Assembly: GCF_003952025.1 (NCBI RefSeq)
Contig: NZ_QXGI01000007.1
Location: 53,426 to 117,425, forward strand
Reading direction: 5' to 3'
From: Bifidobacterium castoris
GTDB lineage: Bacteria; Actinomycetota; Actinomycetes; Actinomycetales; Bifidobacteriaceae
Length of the DNA stretch: 64,000 nucleotides
Shown piece after piece: positions 1-8,268 of the stretch. Positions within the stretch are counted from its first letter, which is position 1. The number at the start of each line of letters is the position of its first letter. Below the pieces are notes generated by a model that was not told where the DNA came from, did no database searches, and saw only the letters and a list, made by a program, of their open reading frames with translations. A program made the translations under genes and the position numbers.

Positions 1-129
1 GCGCTCGTCGTCCTTCTGCGGCTTACGGTTGGGCTTCTTCGCAAGCGCGGCGATTTCGTTGGGGTTGATGAGTTCGGTCTGCGTGCCGGCTTCGGCTCCC
101 GCGTACACAATCGTGCTGTCGTCCACCAT
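1..129 (-). CDS. N-terminus of an unrecognised protein (cut by window edge)
   Basis: Reading leftwards from the ATG at 129 gives 43 codons without a stop before the window ends. The start is supported by an AGAAGG Shine-Dalgarno sequence about 8 bases upstream. The visible peptide begins MVDDSTIVYAG, runs through LINPNEIAALAKK and ends in a very charged stretch (KPNRKPQKDDER). It has no signal peptide or membrane segment, so only a soluble N-terminal tail is seen. I do not recognise the family. It lies downstream of the YkoE-like gene on the same strand, where an ECF ATPase or transmembrane partner would be possible, but over 400 bases of hairpin-rich DNA separate them and nothing in the peptide supports that. 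Confidence 0.6.
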   Translation of the reverse strand, partial: MVDDSTIVYAGAEAGTQTELINPNEIAALAKKPNRKPQKDDER

Positions 130-367
130 GAACAAACCTTCTTTTCATGTGATGGCGCTCATCTCGATGATGTCGCATGGTCTCGTCACGATGCACGCTC
201 TCTCCTGCCGATACATCGTCGATATCAGTGTACGTGGACGCCTTCCCGTCCGGGCGGCGCCCATCTTACGTAATGGGACGCCGATGGCAGCCGCAACGGC
301 GGTATTCAGGTGCCTTCCACCCGCCCCGCCGCTGATTGCAGCGACAGTGGCGTACGTGGGCGCGCTC

Positions 368-413
368 ACCCGAACACCGCCGTTGACGGCGTCCATAACG
401 GCGATGTTCGGGT
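368..413. repeat. Inverted repeat 1 of a three-hairpin intergenic block
   Basis: Two 17-base arms (368-384 and 397-413) are complementary with a single mismatch, separated by 12 bases. The arm sequence is a variant of CGGCGGTGTTCGGGTG, which recurs in both orientations across 298-535. A further degenerate copy in the forward orientation is at about 298-313. The function is unknown. Confidence 0.75.
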
Positions 414-451
414 ACACTCACCCATGAACGACCGCCATCGGCGCATGCAAC

Positions 452-485
452 GGCAGCATATGGGTGACCTCACCCATATGCTGCC
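452..485. repeat. Inverted repeat 2 of the block (perfect palindrome)
   Basis: Arms 452-467 and 470-485 are perfectly complementary over 16 bases with only two bases between them. A two-base spacer is too tight for a good RNA loop, so a DNA-level palindrome (protein-binding site) is as likely as a terminator. Its arm contains TGGGTGA, related to the GGGTG end of the neighbouring repeats. Confidence 0.8.
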
Positions 486-499
486 ACTGATCGCAACGG

Positions 500-535
500 C
501 GGCGGTGTGCGGGTGCGCCCACCCGAACACCGCCG
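500..535. repeat. Inverted repeat 3 of the block
   Basis: Arms 500-515 and 520-535 match over 16 bases with one mismatch and a four-base loop (CGCC). It ends 14 bases from the stop codon of the YkoE-like gene at 549, so on the minus strand it could act as that gene's terminator. No T-run follows, and the repeat shares its arm sequence with inverted repeat 1. Confidence 0.75.
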
Positions 536-548
536 TAGGCGCGGATCG

Positions 549-1196
549 TCAGCGATTGTCAGCGGCGACCGCGGCGCGGACGGCGCGGCCGGAGGCGAAA
601 CGGTCGAGGACGCCGGTCTTCGCGATCGCCAGATAGAGGTACCACGAGCAGACGCCGGCGATGAGCGCGCCGCCGATGATCTCGCTCACCATGTGCACGA
701 TGCCGCGCGGGCTGAGGAACGCGACGCCCTGATAGCGGAACAGCATCAGGTAGATGCCGTATTCGATCGCCGTGCATACGCCGGAAAGGATCGAGATCGG
801 CAGGTTGAAGACGCGGTACCGCGTCAGCGCGAACGGCAGTTCGGCGAACAGCCCCTGCAGCGCGGCCGACAGGAAGACGAATCCGAAGGCGAACGAGCTG
901 CCGATCAGCATCTCCGCGGCGCATCCGACGAGGTTGACGAACACGGCCGAGCCCGGCTTGCGCAGGATGAGCACGGCGAGCGTGCCTGAGAAGTACCACA
1001 CTGCGTGCAGGATGCTCGCGCATCCCGGCAGCAGACCGCCGAGGATCGGCGAGATCGATGAGTAGGCGAAATTGAATCCCCAGAAGACGACGCCGGCGGC
1101 GATGCCGAGCGCGGCGGCCACGGCGATGTCCGCGGTCGTCCAGCGCAGTCGGACGCGCGAACGGACAGGGGTTGGTTGTTGGGTATGGTCGACCAT
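549..1196 (-). CDS. ykoE: YkoE-like ECF transporter substrate-binding (S) component
   Basis: A 215-residue integral membrane protein with about six hydrophobic segments from residue 20 to 195. It matches the YkoE layout: an N-terminal TTADIAVAAALGI segment, RKPGSA after the second helix (YkoE has RKPGAA), and the C-terminal TGVLDRFASGR, close to the TGVLNGMALGK of Bacillus YkoE. In characterised members it is the membrane S component that takes up hydroxymethylpyrimidine or thiamine together with an ATPase and T component. Those partners are not visible here. The start is backed by GAGGGAC upstream of the ATG. No complete TPP riboswitch could be assembled in the roughly 125 bases upstream. 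Substrate assignment is by family only. Confidence 0.8.
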   Translation of the reverse strand: MVDHTQQPTPVRSRVRLRWTTADIAVAAALGIAAGVVFWGFNFAYSSISPILGGLLPGCASILHAVWYFSGTLAVLILRKPGSAVFVNLVGCAAEMLIGSSFAFGFVFLSAALQGLFAELPFALTRYRVFNLPISILSGVCTAIEYGIYLMLFRYQGVAFLSPRGIVHMVSEIIGGALIAGVCSWYLYLAIAKTGVLDRFASGRAVRAAVAADNR

Positions 1197-1359
1197 GGAA
1201 GTCCCTCTTCCTTACGGTACTGCGCACAGCATGGTATTGGCGGATCGCCGGCGTTCCTTGACCTGCGCAGCTCGGGCGGGAACGCCGCAAGACAGCGTAG
1301 CACCGCACCGCAAGACGACCACTATGCGAACTGCATATTGAGATGGAGTACGGGCGCGC

Positions 1360-2580
1360 TCAGCCGAGGTAGCGCAGCGGGTCGTCGATGAAATTGCGCA
1401 AGCCGGTCTGTGCGGCGCCGAACAGCGCCGGGCGAGAGATTCCCGAAGCGCGCAGCAGGCGCACATTGAGCGTGCCGCGCGCGAGGATACGCTCCTGAAC
1501 GCGCGCCGCCATGCGCTCCAGCACATCCGCAGGCACGCGGGCCCAGCTGCCGCCAATGATCACGGTATCGAGGTCGGCCAGATTGATCACCGACGTGAGC
1601 ATCGACGTCATGGCATGCATGGCGTCGGCGAACACCGCCATGGCGACCGGGTCCCCTTCCTGCACGCGCCTGCCGAATTCGTCGAGCGCCGCCTGCGAGG
1701 CAGCGGCATTGCCTTCGGCCACGCCGGCGGCCTCCACCATGGACCGGCGGCCGGCGTAGGCCTCGACGCAGCCGCGGCGGCCGCAACGGCAGACGGGCCC
1801 ATCCATCTGCACCGAAAGATGGCCGATCTCTCCGGCATACCCATGGTCGCCGGTGACCACGCGCCCCCCGCGCACAATGGCGCCGCCGATGCCGATGTCG
1901 GTCGACACATACAGGAACGATCCGTTCGGCCCCACAATCCCCTCGTCGGTGCGCTGCGTGGCATACCCCGGCAGCTGCGCCACAGCGGCCATGTTCGATT
2001 CGTTCGCCACCACCACGTCGAACCGGCGGATCAGGTCGAAACGGCTCAGGTCGAGGTCTTCCCACCCCAGGTTGCGCGCCATGAGCAGATGGCCGTCCTC
2101 GGTCACCAGTCCGGGCAACGCAAGACCGACGCCGGCGATCATATAGCTCTGCGCGCGCAGTGTCTTCTCCTGTTCGACGAGCATGGCGTCAAGCTCGTCG
2201 AACAGCGCGTCAGCGTCGGCGTCGTGCAGGTCTCGCGCGATCCAGCGCTCGGCCACGACACTGCCGTCGAGGTCGAGCACCACATAGCCGTAGCCATCGG
2301 TGTTGATCTGGATGCCGACGCCGCACACACTGCCGCCCGCGATGCTCAGCGGCGTGCTTGGGCGCCCGTACACCGACTGGACGAGCGGTGCGCCCTCCTT
2401 GACGATGCGGTGCGAAAGGAGCATGGAGATGAGCAGCGACATCGTGGCTTTCGTGAGGCCGGTCTCCTTGGCAAGGTCTGCACGGCTGAAAGCGCTTGTG
2501 GAACGGAGCATCGTATCAAGCACCACGGATAGGTTGTGGTTGCGTAGGTCATCCTGGTTGATGCGCTTGAGAACCGCCAT
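1360..2580 (-). CDS. xylR: ROK-family transcriptional repressor, probably of xylose genes (XylR-like)
   Basis: A 406-residue ROK regulator. Residues about 15-60 form a winged helix-turn-helix (SRADLAKETGLTKATMSLLI). The remainder is the sugar-kinase-like ROK fold with STDIGIGGAIV and the zinc motif CRCGRRGC (near residue 263), followed by EAYAG. A strong Shine-Dalgarno (AAGGAG) precedes the ATG. It is transcribed divergently from xylulokinase, and the 193-base gap between them holds a 19-bp inverted repeat of the kind ROK repressors bind. Context (xylB, xylA, two GH43 enzymes) points to xylose or xylo-oligosaccharide control. The effector is inferred. Confidence 0.9.
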   Translation of the reverse strand: MAVLKRINQDDLRNHNLSVVLDTMLRSTSAFSRADLAKETGLTKATMSLLISMLLSHRIVKEGAPLVQSVYGRPSTPLSIAGGSVCGVGIQINTDGYGYVVLDLDGSVVAERWIARDLHDADADALFDELDAMLVEQEKTLRAQSYMIAGVGLALPGLVTEDGHLLMARNLGWEDLDLSRFDLIRRFDVVVANESNMAAVAQLPGYATQRTDEGIVGPNGSFLYVSTDIGIGGAIVRGGRVVTGDHGYAGEIGHLSVQMDGPVCRCGRRGCVEAYAGRRSMVEAAGVAEGNAAASQAALDEFGRRVQEGDPVAMAVFADAMHAMTSMLTSVINLADLDTVIIGGSWARVPADVLERMAARVQERILARGTLNVRLLRASGISRPALFGAAQTGLRNFIDDPLRYLG

Positions 2581-2677
2581 AAGACACTCCTTGCTTGCTC
2601 CGGCCCGAGTGTGCAGCCACTCTGCGACCCGCGTGGGCGTTTCCTCGCCGACATATCGTATGCTACACTACCCATTA

Positions 2678-2696
2678 TAGTTTATTCATCTAACTA
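2678..2696. promoter_or_regulatory. Putative ROK/XylR operator between xylR and xylB
   Basis: TAGTTTATTCATCTAACTA is a 19-bp imperfect palindrome with TAGTT/AACTA ends and a central C. It lies in the AT-rich divergent promoter region, about 80 bases upstream of xylB. The same 19-base geometry recurs upstream of cellobiose phosphorylase (38940-38958) and partly upstream of xylA (14444-14462). Confidence 0.5.
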
Positions 2697-2773
2697 TATA
2701 GGCCGTCCGCACGCTTCGCATGCACGCCGCAGTGCCCCGCACACGGCGGATGGACGAACAAAGGAGTCATCTC

Positions 2774-4303
2774 ATGAGCAGAGTTCTCGTGGCCGGGGTC
2801 GACACTTCGACCCAATCCTGCAAGGTCCGTGTCACCGACGCCGCAACGGGCGAACTGGTGCGCTTCGGACAGGCGAAGCACCCCGACGGATCCGCCGTCA
2901 GCCCGGAGCACTGGTGGCGCGCGTTCCAGGAAGCCGCCTCGCAGGCCGGCGGATTGGATGATGTGTCCGCGATCGCCGTGGGCGGCCAGCAGCACGGCAT
3001 GGTGGCGCTCGACGAACATGGCCGGGTGATCCGCGACGCGATGCTGTGGAACGACACGAGCTCGGCACCGCAGGCCGAAGCGCTCATCGATGAGCTCGGC
3101 GCCGCGCCGGCGGCCGACGGAGAGCCAGAGGACCCGCACCAGCGCGGCATCGAACGTTGGGTGAAAGCCGTGGGCTCCTCCCCCGTCGCCTCGTACACAC
3201 TCACCAAAATCAAATGGGTGGCGCAGCACGAACCAGCGAACGCGGCACGCATCGCCGCCGTCTGCCTGCCGCATGACTGGCTGAGCTGGCGCATCGCCGG
3301 CTTCGGCCCCGTGCAGCCGGGCGAAAACGCGCATCTCGACGCCCTGTTCACCGACCGTTCCGACGCCTCGGGAACACTGTACTTCGACGCCGCCTCCAAC
3401 ACCTACCGGCGCGACCTGCTCGCGCTGGGACTGCAGCCCGACGACGCCTGCACGCCGGGCGCCGCCGCCACCGAGCACGCCGAACGCATCGTGCTGCCCC
3501 ACGTGCTTGGACCGAACCAAGTTGCACCGGTCAACGCGGACCCATCCATCGCCGGCGCGCAAGTGCCCGGCGGATGCATCATCGCGCCCGGCGGCGGCGA
3601 CAACGCGATGGCTTCGCTCGGCCTGGGCATGGCCGTGGGTGACGTGTCCGTCTCGTTGGGCACTTCGGGCGTGGCGGCCGCGATCAGCGAGCAGCCCGTC
3701 TACGACCTGAGCGGCTCGGTATCCGGATTCGCCGACTGCACCGGGCATTTCCTGCCCCTTGCATGCACGATCAACGCCTCGCGTATTCTGGACGCAGCAC
3801 GCGCAATGCTCGACGTGGACTACGACGAGCTCACCACGCTCGCGCTCGATTCGCACCCGGGCGCCGGCGGCATGACGCTCGTGCCGTATTTCGACGGCGA
3901 GCGCACACCGAACCGCCCGGACGCCACCGCCACATTGAGCGGCATGACGCTGCGCAACACCGAGCGCCGCAACGTGGCGCGCGCCTTCGTGGAGGGCCTG
4001 TTGTGCTCGCAGCGCGACTGCATGGAGCTCATCCGTTCGCTCGGCGCGCAAATCGACCGGATCCTGCTCATCGGCGGCGGAGCCAAGTCAATGGCGGTCC
4101 GCACGCTCGCACCATGCATCCTGGGTATGGATGTCTCATGCCCGGCGACCGACGAATACGTGGCGATCGGCGCGGCAAGGCAGGCCGCCTGGGTGCTCAG
4201 CGGCGCGGATGACGCGCCCGACTGGCCGATTTCGATCGACGCGGTGCAGACCGGCACCCCCACCCCGCAGGTCTACGAGGCTTACGTGCAGGCACGCGGC
4301 TGA
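2774..4303 (+). CDS. xylB: Xylulokinase
   Basis: A 509-residue FGGY-family kinase phosphorylating D-xylulose to xylulose 5-phosphate, which then enters the bifid shunt. The N-terminal phosphate loop GVDTSTQS (residues 8-15), the substrate motif GGQQHGMVALD (about 70-80), the catalytic-Asp region GGGDNAM and SLGTSG in the middle, and the C-terminal LIGGGAKS plus EYVAIGAARQA are all present. I chose the ATG at 2774 rather than an upstream in-frame one because AAAGGAG lies 8 bases before it and family members begin at this point. The length is normal for XylB. It is divergent from the ROK repressor and ends in a strong terminator. Confidence 0.93.
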   Translation: MSRVLVAGVDTSTQSCKVRVTDAATGELVRFGQAKHPDGSAVSPEHWWRAFQEAASQAGGLDDVSAIAVGGQQHGMVALDEHGRVIRDAMLWNDTSSAPQAEALIDELGAAPAADGEPEDPHQRGIERWVKAVGSSPVASYTLTKIKWVAQHEPANAARIAAVCLPHDWLSWRIAGFGPVQPGENAHLDALFTDRSDASGTLYFDAASNTYRRDLLALGLQPDDACTPGAAATEHAERIVLPHVLGPNQVAPVNADPSIAGAQVPGGCIIAPGGGDNAMASLGLGMAVGDVSVSLGTSGVAAAISEQPVYDLSGSVSGFADCTGHFLPLACTINASRILDAARAMLDVDYDELTTLALDSHPGAGGMTLVPYFDGERTPNRPDATATLSGMTLRNTERRNVARAFVEGLLCSQRDCMELIRSLGAQIDRILLIGGGAKSMAVRTLAPCILGMDVSCPATDEYVAIGAARQAAWVLSGADDAPDWPISIDAVQTGTPTPQVYEAYVQARG

Positions 4304-4317
4304 TCCGCAAACACCAC

Positions 4318-4365
4318 AAGGCTCCTTTCCAGCAGGTATTTCGGCTGGGGAGGAGCCTTTTCTTT
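4318..4365 (+). terminator. Rho-independent terminator of xylB
   Basis: Nine-base arms AAGGCTCCT (4318-4326) and AGGAGCCTT (4351-4359) are followed by TTCTTT. The loop contains GGTATTTCGGCTGGG, which reappears inverted at 4434-4448. Confidence 0.85.
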
Positions 4366-4452
4366 ATGACGTGCGGATACCACTTGCATCACTAAGCCAC
4401 CGATACCTGCCAGTCACCAAGAAAATGCCCCTTCCCAGCCGAAATACCGAAC

Positions 4453-4492
4453 AAGGGGTCGCCACCTGCTTGTTTGCAGGTGGCGACCCCTT
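4453..4492 (-). terminator. Terminator hairpin of the minus-strand GH43 operon
   Basis: Perfect 17-base arms (4453-4469 and 4476-4492) with a six-base loop lie just beyond the GH43 stop codon. The run of T that follows on the minus strand is weak (TTGTTCGGTATTT). Confidence 0.75.
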
Positions 4493-4514
4493 GCGGCGTA
4501 TGGGTCTGCCGGCC

Positions 4515-6146
4515 CTATGCAGCCGGCAGCTCGCGGTACTCGAAGTCCACGAAATCGGCCTGGGCGTCGTATCCGGAAAGATCCACCGCGGCCAGCCCCA
4601 CGAACGCGCCGGTGAAGAAGCCTCCATAGCGCTGGTTCACGTAATCGTCCGAAAGGATCCTGGCGTCGAGCTCCACGCCAAGGTTCTGCCAGTGTTCGCC
4701 GTCGAACGAATAGTCATAGGTGTAGGTCTGCGTGCGCACGCGCGTGCGCAGCCACACAGTTTCCGCGTCATCCGGCACCGGCACGGCATTGTCGCGCAGG
4801 AACGAGGTGTAGGCGTTGAAGTCGTTCTGCGCCACTTCGATCACCCGACATGCGCGCCGCTCGTCCCACGTCACGAAGGCCCACGACCAGCACAGGTCGT
4901 TGTAGTAGTTCGTCAGACCGGCCATCTGGTTGTAGGTGCATGGGTCGAACCGCACACCCACCGATGCATCGAAGTCAAAGGCCTGCCAGCGCCGCGCCAC
5001 AAGCGAGAGGTCGAACAGGTTGCACAACGAGCCCTGCCCACGCAGTGTGAGCGCACCGCCGCCAACCGACCCCATGCGCTCGTCGAACGGCACACGCAAT
5101 GTGTTCCAGTCCACACCAAGGGTGGATGCGCTGAAATCGTCGTGCTGGTCGCGCGAAACTGGCGCGCCACCGGCCTCCACGGCATCGGTGGGGGCGTCCA
5201 CGAAGCGTTCTCCGCCATGGCCGCCCACGATGTAAGGCCAGCCGTCTTCGGTCCACCCGACCTTCTGGATCGAGGTCTCACGCCCCAGTGTGCACCAGCC
5301 GCGCGGGTCGGTGAACGATTCGGTCGCGTGGTGCCAGGGCCGCGCGCACAGCGACGCGTAGTACCATTCGCCGCCGGGCGTGCTCACGAGTGCACCATGC
5401 CCCTGCTTCTGCAGGTAGTTGCGCGGGGTGTCGAAATTCGTGAGGAACGGGTTGAGCGGGCTGCCTTCGAATGAGAGGGCATCAAGGGTGGCCGAACGCG
5501 CCACGACCTCCTGATGCGTCCAGACGGTTCCGCCCTCCGCACAGAACAGGTAGTACAGGCCATCGATCTTGTACAGATGCGGCCCCTCCACGAGCTTGAC
5601 GTCGGTGCCACCCCAGATGGTGCGGACGGTTTCGGGCTTGAGGCGCATCGTGTCCACATCGAATTCGGTGAGCGTGATGCCATTGAACGGGTTGTGGTAT
5701 TCACGGAAGTCCCATGTCTGCTGCACCAGGTATTTGCGGCCGTCGTCGTCATGGAACAGGCTCGCGTCGAACCCCACGCCGTTGAGCCGCACCGGTTCGC
5801 TCCACGGACCATGGATGTCTTCAGCGGTCACGAGGTAGTTCACACAGTCCTTGAACGCGCCGTTGACCACCTTGACATCCGCATAGACAAGCCAGAACCT
5901 GCCGTCGGCATAGGAAAGGTCGGGGGCCCACACGCCGCCGGACGACGGGTTGCCGCGCATGTCGAGCTGCGAACTGCACCCCAACGGGCTTGGCAGAGGG
6001 CTCCAATGCACCATGTCCTGCGATTCGTGCAGGCGCACGCCGGGGAACCATTCGAATGTAGAATTGGCGATGTAGTAGGTGCCACCCACGCGGATCATCG
6101 ACGGATCGGCGTGGAATCCGGTGAGCACCGGGTTTTCGATCTTCAT
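4515..6146 (-). CDS. GH43 beta-xylosidase
   Basis: A 543-residue glycoside hydrolase family 43 enzyme without a signal peptide, so it acts on imported xylo-oligosaccharides in the cytoplasm. The N-terminal five-bladed propeller carries all three expected acids: Asp14 in FHADPSM (base), Asp127 in GFDASLF (pKa modulator) and Glu187 in VEGPHLY (acid). From about residue 330 a C-terminal beta-sandwich follows (GSLCNLFDLSLVARR, then DYSFDGEHW), as in long GH43 beta-xylosidases. A Shine-Dalgarno (AAGGAG) supports the start. It lies 78 bases downstream of the permease genes and is the last gene of the transporter operon. Arabinofuranosidase activity cannot be excluded from sequence. Confidence 0.9.
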   Translation of the reverse strand: MKIENPVLTGFHADPSMIRVGGTYYIANSTFEWFPGVRLHESQDMVHWSPLPSPLGCSSQLDMRGNPSSGGVWAPDLSYADGRFWLVYADVKVVNGAFKDCVNYLVTAEDIHGPWSEPVRLNGVGFDASLFHDDDGRKYLVQQTWDFREYHNPFNGITLTEFDVDTMRLKPETVRTIWGGTDVKLVEGPHLYKIDGLYYLFCAEGGTVWTHQEVVARSATLDALSFEGSPLNPFLTNFDTPRNYLQKQGHGALVSTPGGEWYYASLCARPWHHATESFTDPRGWCTLGRETSIQKVGWTEDGWPYIVGGHGGERFVDAPTDAVEAGGAPVSRDQHDDFSASTLGVDWNTLRVPFDERMGSVGGGALTLRGQGSLCNLFDLSLVARRWQAFDFDASVGVRFDPCTYNQMAGLTNYYNDLCWSWAFVTWDERRACRVIEVAQNDFNAYTSFLRDNAVPVPDDAETVWLRTRVRTQTYTYDYSFDGEHWQNLGVELDARILSDDYVNQRYGGFFTGAFVGLAAVDLSGYDAQADFVDFEYRELPAA

Positions 6147-6224
6147 TTCGGTCTCCTTGGGGGAACGGCGGACCGGATTTCACCTGGGCCGCCGTGCTTC
6201 GTGTTGTACGCGCGGCGCCCGGAC

Positions 6225-7133
6225 TCAGCCCTTGACTGCGCCGGCGAGGCCGCCCACGATCTTCTTCTGGAAGATCGTGAAGCAGATGAGCGCCGGGATC
6301 ATCGAAAGCGATGTGAAGGCGAGCACCTGCGCGGTGTCGACCGAATGCTGCGAGCTGAACATCTGCACGCCCAGCGGCAGTGTGTACTTCGTTGAATCGT
6401 TGAGCAGGAACAGCGGGAGCATGTAGGCGTTCCAGCTGGCCACGAACGACAGGATCGCGATGGTGGCCACGCCGGGGCCGCTCAGCGGCAGCACCATGCG
6501 GGCGAAGAAGCCGAGCCTCGAGCAGCCGTCGAGCTGCGCCGCCTCCTCAAGCTCCATCGGGATCGACTGCAGGAACGGCACGAGGATGATGATCGCCTGC
6601 GGCAGGCCGAATGCGATCTGCGGCAGGATGATGCCCAACTGGCTGTTGATCAGGTGCAGGTTGCGCAACAGCAGGTACAACGGTGTGATCGCCACGGTGA
6701 TCGGGAACATCATGCCCGCCGAGAACAGCGTGTACAGCATGCGGCTGAAGCGGAAGCGGTAGCGCGCGATGACGAAGCTGACCATCAGTGCCAGCACGAC
6801 GACGCCCACCATGGTGCCCACGGAGACGATCAGCGAGTTGACGAGTTCGACCCAGAAGGTGCTCGAGCCGACGACGGTCGCGTAGTTCGCGAAGTTCCAT
6901 GGATTGGGCAGGCCCGCGGGGTCGCGCGTGATCTGCGAGTTCGTGCGGAAGCCGCCGAGGATGATGTACAGGACCGGCACCACACAGATCAGCACGAGGA
7001 TCAGTGAGAGGATGTAGACGATCGGGTGGCCCCACGGCGTCTTGGCCGACTTGTGGTATGCGTACGGATCGCGTTGCTTCTTGCCGAACACCAGTGTGCG
7101 TTCGACCTGTTCGCCTGCATATGTCATGATCAT
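6225..7133 (-). CDS. ABC sugar transporter permease, MalG type
   Basis: A 302-residue inner-membrane permease of the carbohydrate uptake CUT1 family. It has six predicted membrane segments and the EAA loop (ELEEAAQLDGCSRLGFF) that contacts the ATPase, around residues 190-210, and ends in IVGGLAGAVKG. Its start overlaps the stop of the MalF-type partner by four bases (ATGA), implying translational coupling. No ATPase gene is in the operon. Bifidobacterial CUT1 importers often share a distant MsmK-type ATPase. Together with the solute-binding protein and GH43 gene it is inferred to import xylo-oligosaccharides. Confidence 0.9.
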   Translation of the reverse strand: MIMTYAGEQVERTLVFGKKQRDPYAYHKSAKTPWGHPIVYILSLILVLICVVPVLYIILGGFRTNSQITRDPAGLPNPWNFANYATVVGSSTFWVELVNSLIVSVGTMVGVVVLALMVSFVIARYRFRFSRMLYTLFSAGMMFPITVAITPLYLLLRNLHLINSQLGIILPQIAFGLPQAIIILVPFLQSIPMELEEAAQLDGCSRLGFFARMVLPLSGPGVATIAILSFVASWNAYMLPLFLLNDSTKYTLPLGVQMFSSQHSVDTAQVLAFTSLSMIPALICFTIFQKKIVGGLAGAVKG

Positions 7134-8188
7134 GCCACCTCCATGGAAGCGTTCTTCGGGGCGATTGCGTTTTCGATCTCGTCACGTTCCATATGTTCGC
7201 GTTCGCGCTTCTTCAAACGCCGTTCAAGCTGCTTGCGTTCGCGCTTCTCCACGGCGCCGGCGAGATCGCGGTTGAGCACGAAGCGCTGGTACGTGAGGGC
7301 TATGACAAGCGAGATGATGAAGATGACGACGGCGACCGCCGAGCCATAGCCGTAGTTGTTGGCCAGGCGGCCCTCCCTGACCATGTAGGTGGCCATGGTG
7401 GACGTGCCGGCCGTGGACGAGACGTACTGGCCCCAGATGATGTAGACAAGGTCGAACAACTGGAGCGAGCCGATGATCGACATGAACGCCCACATGCGGA
7501 TGGTCGGGGCGAGCAACGGGATCGTGATGCTCCACTGCTGGCGCCAGAAGCCGGCGCCGTCCACGCGCGCTGCCTCATAGAGCTCTTCGGGGATCGCCTG
7601 CATGCCGGCGATCATGAGGATGACGGCGAAGCCGATGTACTTCCACGAGATGATGAACATGAGGGTCCAGATGGCGATCTTGGGGTTGGCGATCCAGTCC
7701 ACGCCCTGCAACCCGAGGTTCTTCATGACCGCGTTGAGCGCGCCGTTCGGCTGCAGCATGAGGCTCCAGCCGGTGCCGATGATGACTTCGGAGACCACGT
7801 ACGGCACGAAGATGAGCGTGCGGATGAGGCCGCGCCCCTTGAACTTCTGGTTGAGCAACAGGGCGAACAGGATGGCGAGCGGTCCTTGGATGATGAGCGA
7901 CATGACCGCGATGAACAGCGTATGGCCAAGCGCCTGCTGGAAATTGGGGTCGGAGAGAATGATGCGGTAGTTGTCGAGCCCCACGAACTGGCCGTTGACG
8001 TTGGGCTTGCCGAAGCCCTTCCACTTGTAGAACCCGTAATAGGCCGCCATGAACACGGGCAGGATCACGAACCCGACGAACATGATGAGCGCGGGCACGG
8101 ACAGGACGCCCATTTCAAAGCGCTGGCGGAATTTGTCGCTGTGCGAGCGGCCGGCGCGCTTGGCCCGCATGCTGGTTGCGACTGACAT
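7130..8188 (-). CDS. ABC sugar transporter permease, MalF type
   Basis: A 352-residue CUT1 permease: about six membrane helices between residues 25 and 310, an EAA motif (ELYEAARVDGAGFWRQQWSI) near residue 220, and a strongly charged cytoplasmic C-terminal tail (KRERKQLERRLKKRERE). It is the second gene of the binding protein-MalF-MalG-GH43 operon and overlaps MalG by four bases. A GC-rich stem-loop in the 80-base gap before it probably sets a lower expression level than that of the binding protein. Confidence 0.9.
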   Translation of the reverse strand: MSVATSMRAKRAGRSHSDKFRQRFEMGVLSVPALIMFVGFVILPVFMAAYYGFYKWKGFGKPNVNGQFVGLDNYRIILSDPNFQQALGHTLFIAVMSLIIQGPLAILFALLLNQKFKGRGLIRTLIFVPYVVSEVIIGTGWSLMLQPNGALNAVMKNLGLQGVDWIANPKIAIWTLMFIISWKYIGFAVILMIAGMQAIPEELYEAARVDGAGFWRQQWSITIPLLAPTIRMWAFMSIIGSLQLFDLVYIIWGQYVSSTAGTSTMATYMVREGRLANNYGYGSAVAVVIFIISLVIALTYQRFVLNRDLAGAVEKRERKQLERRLKKREREHMERDEIENAIAPKNASMEVA

Positions 8189-8226
8189 GGCTTACTCCTC
8201 TGGATGATGACTGCGTTGGTGAAACA

Positions 8227-8258
8227 GGGGCCGGGCCCCGCGGCGGCGGCCCGGCCCC
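8227..8258 (-). promoter_or_regulatory. Intra-operon stem-loop after the binding-protein gene
   Basis: GGGGCCGGGCC (8227-8237) pairs perfectly with GGCCCGGCCCC (8248-8258). It lies between the binding-protein stop and the MalF start and has no T-run. Such structures commonly protect the upstream mRNA or cause partial termination so that binding protein exceeds permease. Confidence 0.6.
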
Positions 8259-8268
8259 GGGAGCGGTG

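Noticed and set aside
298-535. CRISPR array suggested by repeated units at the left end
   Set aside because: The units are inverted, unevenly spaced, and lack constant repeats with unique spacers.
1197-1359. Possible TPP riboswitch upstream of the YkoE-like gene (minus-strand end resembles GTACCGTAAGGAAG)
   Set aside because: The CTGAGA box and the rest of the conserved helix junction could not be found, so only a partial resemblance remains.
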